From Manihot esculenta (Eukaryota > Streptophyta > Magnoliopsida > Malpighiales > Euphorbiaceae), in assembly GCF_001659605.2 (NCBI RefSeq), contig NC_035168.2, positions 14,042,862-14,106,861 of the forward strand: 64,000 nt of DNA, read 5' to 3'. The notes beneath the pieces are model-generated. The model made no database searches. It had not been told where the DNA came from and worked only from the letters and a program-made list of their open reading frames with translations. The first letter of the stretch is position 1, and each line of letters opens with the position of its first letter. A program made the position numbers and the translations under genes. This document shows positions 49,401 to 61,400 of this stretch, in pieces.

Positions 49401-52400
49401 ATGGTTATGTAAGGAGGGTTTCCCAAATTTAAGATCTACAATAGCTTTGCAGGCATTTGCTTTTTTACACTTGATATTGGTGGTATAATGTGATACAAAA
49501 TTAGCTGTACTAATGCCATGATGTTGGAAAAGCCTATAGGGTAAGAGAGTACAAGTGGTGCTCTAGTAAGTGTCTATGTAGTTTATAGGGGATGAGTAAA
49601 ATTATTTTGACCTCCTGTGTCATTGATGGAATAGTTTGAACCCAACTTAACTAACAGCCACAACCATTCTGAATTTCTTGCATTATATAAAGTAAACGAG
49701 TTGTTAGATTAGTTCTTGCTTGATTTAGTTCTTTGAGTCTACCTCCTTGAAGACAACTCACAAGTGGTGGTTATAATAAGAGTGTGAATCGAGAAGAAAG
49801 CTCAACAAAAAGGACAATTGGAAAGGATTTAATTACTTAGGTTGGGAGTATGTAAATGACATCTTGAAAGGAGAAAGAAGGGAATATATCGAGGAAGAAA
49901 ATGGAAAAAAACGTATACTTTTTGGCTAGTCTTCCCATGAATAGAAAGGCAAATGCTATCTGCAAGAGTAATGATCCATGGGAATCTTGGTTGCCATTTT
50001 TTAGTGCTTGTTTCCTATGATTTTCTGTTCAGTCGAGAAATTATAATAGTGCAAAGAAGTGAGCGAGAGAAATATAAGTTGTAATTGATAAACACATTGT
50101 AAAAGGGCATTTTATCACTCCATTTCAATACAAAGTTCAGTTTCAATTTAATTACAAATTCTCTTTTTACTAACTCTATCAATTGCATATGGTTGTTTAT
50201 AGTAAAACATAGGGCGGATGGTTCAATTAGAAGGTACAAGACCATATTAATAGAGAGTGGCTTCACAGCTATCAAGAGACCTTTGGCTCTATTGCAAACA
50301 TGAACACTATCAAAATCTTGTTGTCATATGCAGCAAATCTTAAGTGGGACATAAGCATTTTGATGGTAAAAATACCTTTTTCATGAAGACTTGAAGGAAG
50401 AGGTATTTATGAAAATTTCACCAATAATTGATGATAAAAAGATCTAAGAAAATATTTTCGTAGTAAAGAATATACTAAATGAACTACAACATCCCTAGCT
50501 AAGAGATAGTTTGAAGATCTAACAAGCTATGATCTCTTTCAAATACCATTAAAGCAATATCGTTAAAAATTCATAATTTACATATCAAACACTATAGAGC
50601 CAGTTCCTTTTACTTATTGTTTATGTTGATTGTATAGTTATGATTGGAGATGAGAAGAGGAGATTGCCCACCTAAAAGAACTATTAGCTTAAGAGATCGA
50701 AATAAAGATTTTTTTTTTTTGGAATAGAGGTTACCGAATTGCATAAAGGAATCTTTATTTCTCAAAGAAAATATAGCTTGAATATCCCAAAAGAAGTTGC
50801 TAAATCCTAGATTGCAAGTAGGATTTAGGAATTGGTATACTGTTACAGTACCCTAAGTTTAAGGATGACGGCCGAAATTTACCTCTAAAAGTTGACATGA
50901 GGAATTTTCTACATGTCTTGCCATATAAAACATAAAATCATATGAGACGTGTTTGCAAAAGGACACAACTATTAGTTATCATTAGAACTGTGCAAACAAT
51001 AAAGTTCAAAGCACAGTCATATTCATCTCCATATCAATCAATAAGAATTGTATTCATAAAATGGGTATCATGGAATAAGAGATTTTGAAAGGCCTGTGTA
51101 CCCTTACCAGTACTTCGTCTTGGTAACTAGAGAATGTTGAAGCCAAATCCTGTATGTTGTTCATAACTTCTTTGTGAACTTCCTTTCCTCCTGCAAGACA
51201 TAGCCTATATATAACCAAACCAAAAGGAAGTTTAGATGCAATTTAATAATATAAGGCTGAAAGCTAAAAATATTTCAACTTAACTAAGCTTAAAACCAAA
51301 CTAGTAGGGGTTCAACTATACAAATCCTCTTTTTCTATTCCACCCCAACTTGGGCCATCAAATTGACCAAAATTAAATTATCAAGTAACTAAATTAGGAC
51401 CAATCTACGACTAATTTTAAACTTGACTGAAATATGAAGTAAAGGAAAAAAATGTGCCATGAAAATAACTAAATGCTCTGGAATCACAAATTGGATCACT
51501 GTCACAGGTAATGACCCAATAACTGGCTAAATGAACTGACATGGGTTTGTTATAGTTACTTTTGAGAAGAAAAAGTTGAGCCAAAGGATCCATATAATGG
51601 AAAGGATATTCTCGTACAGCCTAAATGCTTTCCTCTATTGTTGCACATGCCACTTTGTGCTTAACTCATTCTTGATTATGGATTTCGCAACCAAGAAATG
51701 GATTTTCCCATTCTAATTTCAACAATAACCTATTCCCATAGCTCACCTTGTCATAGATCACCAACAAGTACAGGACCTAACAGAAGAGTTAATGATATAA
51801 TTAACCTTGCAGATGACAAGAGATAACTGACCTTAAAGAAGATGATCGACCTAAGCAGACAATTAGCAATTTCTCCTATCTCTCTCTCTTATGTAGAAAG
51901 AGACTAGCCTCACCTTTAAAAATTTGATTTCAAGAGGAAAACGTCATATGTATATGCATATTGATGATGAAAATTCTCAAACAAAGTACACATATTGATG
52001 ATGAAAATTACACCAAAGTATACAAAAATTTGTGTGTACATGGTTTGATTCTATATAGGCAAGGTATTTGAGAAAATTGGTGAGGAAAGATGTTTATGAA
52101 ATTGTTCTTACTAATATTTTTCTAGTGTAGGTCTTAATATCTCAACAATCAAATATTCTTGCACATGAATCCATGAAATTCTCCATTAAATAAAATCTCA
52201 CTCTAAAGCACAAAATTCAAATGTGAACCCTCATATCATCAGTCACCAAATATCCTCTCAACCCGTTAGGTACCCTCCCCCCTCCACCGTCTCCATCGCC
52301 TCCGCCACCCTTGCTTCCGGTTCTGTCCAACCAGCCTCATTTACCTGATCCATCCGTTCACGCCTGTCTTCCTCCTAAGACTGTCACCCAGCCTTGCTCC

Positions 52401-55400
52401 CCTTTACTAGCTATCCTACCGTTTACCTTGAAAATTTTCCAAGTAACCGCGATGCAACCTTTCTTAGGAAGATAATTTCAAAGTTTACAAAGGTTGTTGA
52501 TGTGTTTATTCCCAGGAAGTTATCTAAGTAAGGGAAACGCTTCGCTTTCATTCGTGTGAATATTGTTCTTGTAATGCTCAATCTTATCAAGACTCTAAAC
52601 TTCTTGTGGATTGGATCCTTCAAGCTAAAGGTTGCTAAGTCACATTTCCTTAAAAGTGATGTAAGGAGTAGAAAGGTTGAAATCCCTACGAATGTAAAAC
52701 GTCATGTTTTACCTAGAAGGTTTGGTAAGCCTTATTCATCAAAAAATGTTGGCACGACACAACTACATGGTGAGAATGTGACAAATACAAATAAAGGCTT
52801 TGACCTACACCCCGTTTCATTGCTCTTTAATCTTCCATATATATCATATGGCATTATGTTATTCCTGATAATGTCAAGAATATCAATGATGAATAGCTGG
52901 CTAAATCTGCCATTGCAACTGCTCTAAATATTAACTCTGTGCCTTACCTAAATGTTCACTTCTCTAAAGTAAGGGTTTTCTCAGTTAAAGCTATCCCTCT
53001 AGGATGTAAAATTGTGCTGCTGAGCTTTCAAAATCAAGAAATTATGGAAGGTTTTTTGAGTAATGTTGCAACGTGGTTAAAGAATTGGTTCTAAAATATA
53101 AGGCCATATAAGTTTGTTTTTGCCTAAGATAAAAGAATGGCATGGTTTAGACTTTATGGGGTTCCTCTCCATCTATGGTCAACTCACTTCTTTGAATGGT
53201 TTGCTGAGAAAATGGGCGATATTTATCATAATTAGGAGGCTTCAGTGTACTTAAACTAGTAGTCAACCCAGCCTTTTCAACTGGTGCAGTATAGAGCATA
53301 GCATGTTGGCGACTTCCTCTTATTGAACATGGGCATGGGCCTCTCCTAGTGAAGGAAAGGGTTTTTCTGCAACATTTGGACTCGAATTGGATCATATTCA
53401 TTATTCAACCTTACAAGAAAACTATAGACCCGCTCCTTTTCAATCGTTTTTCTAAATTTAACTGCATCTCCAATACAGTCTGCCTGGATGTCCTGATAGT
53501 AATCAAACTCCTGCCATAAGCCACATAACTCAAAATAAAATTGGAAGACAGTCATTTCTTCTTGCTTAGTACTATGGTTCTTATTCCGAATACCATAAAT
53601 TTGGGTATCATTCCCAATCTTGAAATAAGTCAAGGACAAAGCCTTCCGTATCTTTATAGCAGTATCAAGTAACAAATAGGATTTAGAGATATGAGGTTGC
53701 ATAGAATTAAGTAATCATATCATAACAAGACAATTATCCGAGTCTCATTGAGGAAAATCTGAATCACTCTCATCCGGTTGCTTCTTATTACCAGTGACAG
53801 CCCAACAATCCTCTAGCCTTGATAAACAAGAAACAAGACCTTGACCAAGTAAGATAATTGATTCCATCAAGTTTTACAGGACTAATTTGCAAGGAAGAGT
53901 TATCAGAGTTAGAAACCGAGACCTTTTTACCTTCTACCATAATAAAATCAAATGAATGGTGAAAGAATAGAAGGTACCCAAGGTTGTACGTACAAGAGAG
54001 CCGAATCACCAAGAGATCAAGTAGGGCATGGGATGGCTGGAAAGAGGTCAAAAACGGCACCAGAGTGGACTGGGCAGTATAGTAGCGTCGAACAGAACCT
54101 CACGCGCCGAGAAAGAAGGGCGCATGAGCCTCACGTGTGTGGATTTCTGGTGTCAGAGTTGGACGGCCGGTTGGCGACAGTCCGACAACCCTATTGGTGG
54201 TGATGGTGAGACGGAAAAAGGCCTTTAGATAGGGTAGTACCAAAAAGGTAGGTCTAGGATTTTAGGAACCCTAAAAAAGAAAATTTGAATTTAAACCTTA
54301 AAATGAGGAAAAAGTTTTGATACCGTGAAACATTTTGGAGAATTTTAGGATATTCTTATATTTCACTCTTAATCAGCATAGTAGCGTCGAACAGAACCTC
54401 ACGCGCCGAGAAAGAAGGGCGCATGAGCCTCACGTGTGTGGATTTCTGGTGTCGGAGTTGGACGACCGGCTGGCGACAGTCCGACAACCCTATTGGTGGT
54501 GATGGTGAGACGGAAAAAGGCCTCTACATAGGGTAGTACCAAAAAGGTAGGTCTAGGATTTTAGGAACCCTAAAAAAGAAAATTTGAATTTAAACCTTAA
54601 AATGAGGAAAAAGTTTTGATACCGTGAAACATTTTGGAGAATTTTAGGATATTCTTATATTTCACTCTTAATCATTAAAAGTAATTTACATAACTATTTA
54701 TACACAAAAAATTACAACCAAACTAAAAAAAATATAATCAAAATAATTACAGAAATAATTAAGAATCCTAATTTATGTTTAAAATCCATAATCAAATCGA
54801 ATCAAATCATATCACTAGAAATCAGCAAATAAGTCAACACCTTTGTTTGTTGGTGACTCTCAGCATATGGCGTATGGTAGAGGAAGTCTTATTTCCAAGA
54901 GTCCTAATGTTAATGAGGTGACAAAGAAAGCACAACTAATTCAGAAGATGGGCCCGTAGATGCTCAGCTTGTACCTAGCCCAAGTGTAGACAGTAATTTG
55001 CCTCTTTCAGTCTATAGATCTTCGTGAAGGCCCATTGTTGATTTGTATGCACAAAAGTTTATGGTGATTCCTGTCAGCCCTTCATAGCAACAGATAGAGA
55101 CATCGTTGGATGGAACAAAGTTTCTTCTTCCAAATCCACAAAAAGAAAGACCCTCTTTTCTCCTTTTTGAAGCAGCAAACACTATAAAATTTGGAAAGTC
55201 GCCATGAATCATCTTCTATGGTGACGAGAGGCTCTTGGTTAAGGATTTGGCTAACAAAATCTCTAGAGATAAGTCTCTCTGCATTAATGCAATCTAATGT
55301 GGCTGGTGCAATTTGCGTGTTTTTTTTGTTGTAGTGACCTTGGGATGGTTGGTTTTTGATGGTATATGTAATTTGTTATCTATGTGATTTGTTCTTTTTT

Positions 55401-58400
55401 AGTTGTGTTGTCTTAAGTCTTCTCTCATATAAGTTTTGTTGCTTTCCTTCATTATGCCTACAATTCTCTCTTGGAATGCAAGGGGTTTGGGAGGTAAATA
55501 AAAAATTTCACATATGAAAAAGTTAATTTTTAAGCAGAAGAAGACTTGATTTTATTTTAAAATCTAAGTATTGTAGTTCCTCTGTCTCATTTTCTTTTAT
55601 AAGAAATGCTTGGAGTATGGTAAATTTGGACTGCGAGGGTGTGGATGGTCATTTATTATCTTCGTAGTGAGCACGACAAGCAAGATCTATAGGAGTCCAT
55701 TTCTCATGAATTTTCTAATGTGGTAGAACCTATTTTGCTGATGGCGGATTTTAATCAGGTGTTGGAGCACTCTAAAAGTTCTAGTGGCCATATTTCTTCC
55801 TTAGGTGTCCACAATTTTAAGAGAATGGTGGATGATCCTGCTCTTATAGATCTAGATTTGTGTGGGCAGAAATTTACATGGTGCAATTCTTTCTCTAAAA
55901 GTTAAATTGATAGAGCTTTTATCTCCTTTCACTAGGTGCAAGCTTTCTGCAGTCTTCAGCTAATTGGGCTACAAGGGGACCTTTGGACCATAATCCTATT
56001 TTGCTGGCAACTGAGCACTCTCTTGACTGGGGGCCTAAGCCTTTCCCCTTTCTTGATGCATGGTGATCCTGGCCCAGTTTTGCTGCACTAATAGACTCGT
56101 TTTGGAATGAAATTATGGTTGTTAATCCTTGTGCTTTTCTCCTAGTTAAATTAAAGTTGCTTCGCGAAAAACTAAAATCTTGGAACTCCGAAGTTTTTGG
56201 GCATGCTGATGTTTATTTGAAGCTGATTTGCTCTAAGATTGATGAGCTTGAAGTTATTTGACAGTAAGCAATTAACATCCGTGAAAAGGTTAACCTTGTT
56301 TTCGTTGATGGTTGATAAAGCTGCTTGGGCATCCCGTTGTGAAAGCATTTGGAGACAGAAAGCACGTATGGCATAGTGTAAATTAGGGGATAAACATATA
56401 AGATTCTTCCATATACAATGCTCAAATCGATAGAGGAAGAATTCCATTCTCAAAATTTCAGATGGTAATGAATCCTTCCTCAACGCAGTTTCAATAAAAA
56501 GTGTTGTTGTTGATCATTTTAAAGACTGATTTCGTAAACAACGTCGATTTTCTGGTGTGCTCCCTGATATGGCCTTGCAATCACTTTCACCAGAAATCGC
56601 GCAGAGTCTTAAATTGCTCTTCTCGTTGGAAGAAATAAAATATGTTGTATGGCAATGCGATTCTTCCAAAACACTAGGACCTAATGGTGCAAAATTTTTC
56701 TTTTATAAGCGGGTGTGGTCATATATTAAGGAGGACCTTTTTAAGCTTTTCAATGAATTCTTATCCGGTGCCTCTTTCCCATCTTCCATTCATGCCTCTT
56801 TTATTGGTTTGGCCCCAAAAGTTGTGGGTACTTCAAAAGCAAATGATTCTAGGCCGATCAATCTAATTCATGGTATTTATAAAATTGTCTCAAATGTAAT
56901 ACGCGGCTAAATTCCAGTGTCGAAATTTTAACTTTCCAATGAATCTCCGTTGAAATCCGGAATCTTGATCGAAAACTTTAGAAAGGTAAAATAGATTTTT
57001 ATAAAATGAATGTTAAGTAGTTTAAAATGTGTTTTAAAAAAAAACAGAAAAAAGATTTTCAAAACTTTGGCCGCCAAAACTCACAAGTTTAACCATCGAA
57101 CATAAGCTAGCAGATCCATCTAATATAAGACCTTCAAACCCAATTGTGAGGAGAATTTCTCTCCCTTACACTATTCTCAACCTTTCTTTCTATGAATTTC
57201 TTCAGTCAATCCCTTCTTTTCCTCATATGGTTTTTGGGTTTTGAAGATCAAGCTTGGGTTTGAGGCTTTTGGCAATCAGAGCTCATCTATTCCTCCTCTC
57301 CAAACTCTCTCTTGTTTTAGTTGTGTTTTCTTTGAAGACATTACTCTTACTTTCTCTTTGGTTTGGAATTCTAAAGAGATTTAAAAGCTATTTTAAAATT
57401 ATTCCATTGCATGGGTTTAAGTTTTCAAAATTATAGATAGTGAATGAATTCCTGTTTTGATGAATGCACGTGATTCCTTCCCTTATTTCTAAGTCGTTTA
57501 GAGACTCTATTTGGGTTTTTAAGTAGTTTTATTGGTTTATATGTTGGTTTGGTTGCGTTTAGGGGTTGGATTGCAGAAGCAGAATCGGGTTTGGCATGAA
57601 GCCAAAATCCAGGTTCGGCCACTGAAACTGCACTTGAGGCAGCCATCTTTGGCCGCCAAAAGTGCCTCCGAAAGTTTGACTTTCGGATCTATAAGGGGAC
57701 TTTAGACTACTGAACCCTCCGCCAAAAGTTTTTTGTCCAGCCGTTTTTAGCCCGTTTTCAACATGCTTTCTTATATGCTTTTAAAGATTTATTAGAGTAG
57801 TTTTAAGAGTTGTAAAAGTTATGTTTGGTTTTTCATTTAAGTCAATTTGTGTAGAATCGGACTTGAGAGACCGTAGAGGCTAGTAGTAAGACAACTGCTT
57901 CAGAGCTAGGCTTAAATCAGCCAGAGGTGGGTAGAATTAAACTAAACTATTATTTTAAAAAAATCAAATGTTTTAAGCATTGTTATACATCATGAATGCT
58001 ATGTGTATATGATCAGGTTGTTTTGCATTAGAATTCACGAATATGATGTATAGCATAATTAATTGTTATTGGGATGGATGATGGATGACCCACTAACCCT
58101 CGAGCATATTATGATATGTTATAAAGGATACAGATCGAGGCCCATTCTACGCCTCTAGCACGATGGATATGTTATGTTATGTTTAAGAGGAAATCCTAAG
58201 GAGCACCCGTTATGGGCCGGATACTATTGGAACTATGGAGAGTTACTAATGATAAGTCTATCTTGATGTGCATTGTTTATGTTATGACACATTAATACGA
58301 TCATATGTTTTATTAAACTGTTTTATGATTATATTTCTGCTCACTAGACTCTAATAATTTATCCCTTTCCCCTAACTCCATGTTTGCAGGATCAAAGTTA

Positions 58401-61400
58401 GCTCGGGAAGTCAGCAGTGTTTTATAATATAGTTCTGATGTAACAGTATAATTGTGGACATGTAACATATTGTGGATTAGAATTGCTTTGCCCAGGTTTT
58501 TCTTTTATGATCCCTTTGTTAATGATGTAAAAATTTTAAGTTTAAGCTACCTTCGAACCTAACAGAGGCATATAATAATGACCATATTGGAGCATTTGAT
58601 GAATACTCTAGTATGGGTTTATATCTTCAGTTATATTTATATGCACATGCCGAGTTTTGGTTCACAAGATATAATATTTTTATATGTTTTTAAGATCATG
58701 GTTGAGATTATATCAGATATAACAGAATGTATAGTAGGCTTACTTCAGGCTCCAGCGACCTCAAATCGATTTGAATCCTAGCGCTGGTAGCGATTCAATT
58801 TCCGGATCCTTACATCAAAGGTGTCGGCTGCTAGACTCAAGAGAGTGCTTCCTTTGATCATTAGTAAGAACCAATGTGCTTTCATTTCGAGTTGGAAGAT
58901 TCTTTATTGTTTTCTCATTGCTTCTAAGATAATTAATTTTTACAAGAAGTCTGGGATGGAATGTTTTCTTTTCAAATTAGACTTTGAAAAAGCTTTTGAT
59001 TCAGTTTGTTGGAACCATTTAGATCATACTATGTCATGCATGGGTTTTGGTTTAAATGGAAGAGATGGATTTGGACATGTGTCTCTAATGCAAGAGTTAA
59101 CATTTTAATCAATGGTTGCCCCTCTGAGGAATTCTCTTTGCAAAATGGTCTACGCCAAGGTGATCCCCTCTCCATTTTTATCTATCATTGCCGCTAAACC
59201 ATTGGGTTTTATTATCAATAAAGCTATTGGTCAGGAACATCTTAAAGGGGTTGAGGTTGGGTGTTGAGAGCTATAGTTTCTCCATCTCTCATTTATGTTT
59301 TGCAAATAACACTCTCCTTTTTACCGCTCCTAATATTGATAATGTTTTGGCAATTTCAAGAATCTTTCGCTGCTTTCAATATACGTCTGGCCTTTGTGTC
59401 AATTTTCCTAAAAACATGCTCTTTGGTATTAGTGTTGCCTCTAACGTAACTCAGGAAGTTGCAAAATCTCTGTTGTTGTAATATTGGCTCCATATCAACA
59501 AGATATCTTGGGTTCCCTCTTGCTACTAATAGTAGAAGACATAGTACATAGACAGTGGTAGCTCAGAATGTTGAAAAAAGATTATCTTTCTAGAAGGTAA
59601 AGTTCTCTCAATGGCAAGAAGACTAACTTTGATTAAGTCATGCATCAGTAGTTTATCTCTTTATTATCTTTCTGTCTTTAAGGTTTTCAAGAAGATAGCT
59701 AATAAAATTGAAGCCCATATGAGAGACTTTTTCTTGTCTAGTGGTGTTTTTGGTATGAAGTTGCATGTTATTAACTAGAATACTTTGACCCAGTCTAAAA
59801 AATGTGGAGGGTTGGATATTAAATATATCAGTTTGCAAAATCAGGCTCTCTTAATTAAATGGATTTGGAGGCTTAGCACTGATCAAGAGTCTCTTTAGGG
59901 TTAAGTTATGAAATCCAAGTATTCCTTTCAAGAGGATGGTCATCTTTCTTTGACTGTGGGTAACAACTTGCCTCCTATATGGGCTGATATTCAAAAATCT
60001 ATATTTACAAAGGGTGCTTCTTCCATTTTGTAAAATATTTCTTTTGCTATTGGCAATGATGATAAAATAAAGTTTTGGCATGATAGGTGGCTTGGTGAGG
60101 TACTCTTAAAATTTCTTTTTAGTAGGCTTTTAATTTGTCTTTTGATCGAGATGATGTAGTGGATGATTTGGGTTATTGGGACAATGGAACTTGGATTTGG
60201 AAGCTTTTTTGGAAACGCAATTTATAGGAGTGGGAGCTTCTTTCTTTGAGTCGCTTGCTGCCATTAGTAATCTGAGTTTATGTAATCTTAAGCAAGACCG
60301 TCTTATCTGAAAACCGGAGAAAAATGGGCTTTTTTCAGTGATCTCTTTATAAATATTTTTTAGTTTTATCCTGTGATATGAAATTGGGTGTGCCTTTTGT
60401 TTGGTTAGGTATTGCTCCTCCAAAAGTTGAGAACCTGATCTGATTGATAAGTTATGGTAGGTTATATTCAAAGGACTGGCTTTGTCATCTGGTATCATCC
60501 CACCTGAACCATATCAATGTCTAGCCCCCTGAAGGACGTCTCAACTAATCAGCTTTATTGTCTTATTCAGCACCGTGTTTCTACTTGGTTAAAGGCTTTT
60601 CCTTATTCGGAATTAATTTTGCTCTCATCACCTGAAGCAATTAAGGGTTGGATCAATGGTTCCTAAGCCCAGCGAGCTAAAATCATTTGGGATAAGCCTG
60701 TCAATTGTTGGTTAAAATGGAATGCTAATGGTGCTGCAAGAAGGAATCCTGGTCCTGCTGGCATTGGTGGTGTTCTCCGCAACTGTGAAGGTCATTTCCT
60801 TTGTCTTTTCCCCTATTCTATTGGGCAAAATGACTCTAATGTTAGCAGAATTTTTTGCTACTGAAAAAGGATCGAGTATTCTTGCTTATACACCCAACTT
60901 GTGGAGCTCTTGTCTAGGCATTGTTATTGAATCAGGTTTTGTAGTTTCTGTTTCATGGGCATCCTCAAATGATAAGCACCCTTGGGTTCTGGATCATGGT
61001 TTTAAATAACGGGCCATTATGTAACGGGTTTTGGGGGGGCCGTTACCCGTTATCCCGTTATATAACGGCCCCTCCTAATTTGCAGGCGTAACGGCCGTTA
61101 GGTAACGGTAACGACCGTTATCAATAATTAAAATTCTTTTATATCTTTTATTTTTTGCTCCCTATTCTCATTTTCATTAGTTTCTACACTTTTCAGCAAC
61201 TTCAAAAACTATATTTTTTAAGTTTTCTCTTCCCTTTCTCTTTCAAATTTCAATATTCCTTGCATATTTCTCATATAAACTTAGATCCATTATAAACTAC
61301 TCTATTTCCAAGCTTATTTCTTCTAAAAAGTTAGTTAAATTTTATCTATTTTAGTTTTTAACTGCTGTTTTTTTTCCTTTTTTTTGTAAGTTTTCATGGA

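Larger units (their letters stand above)
53231..54839 (-). mobile_element. J5: 5' part of a minus-strand J copia
   Basis: The full 5' LTR is at 54625-54839, with the primer site (minus strand CGGTATCAAAAC) beside it. The GC-rich leader and gag extend to 53231, where the element ends abruptly in LINE ORF1. A second partial LTR end (54326-54373) is present because of a 299-bp tandem duplication. No 3' LTR or target repeat was found, so the 3' part was deleted. Confidence 0.8.

Noticed and set aside
50590..50640. YVDC-type motif near 50620 as a host polymerase
   Set aside because: The context is copia reverse transcriptase with stops in every frame. The change from YVDD is decay.
57254..57646. 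Short open frames within 57.2-57.7 kb as a small gene
   Set aside because: They fall inside the 1.9-kb solo LTR D on both strands and match no coding pattern.
55454..60994. LINE-2 ORF2 as an active reverse transcriptase gene
   Set aside because: It has many stops and frameshifts, the catalytic FADD is FANN, and three later insertions interrupt it.
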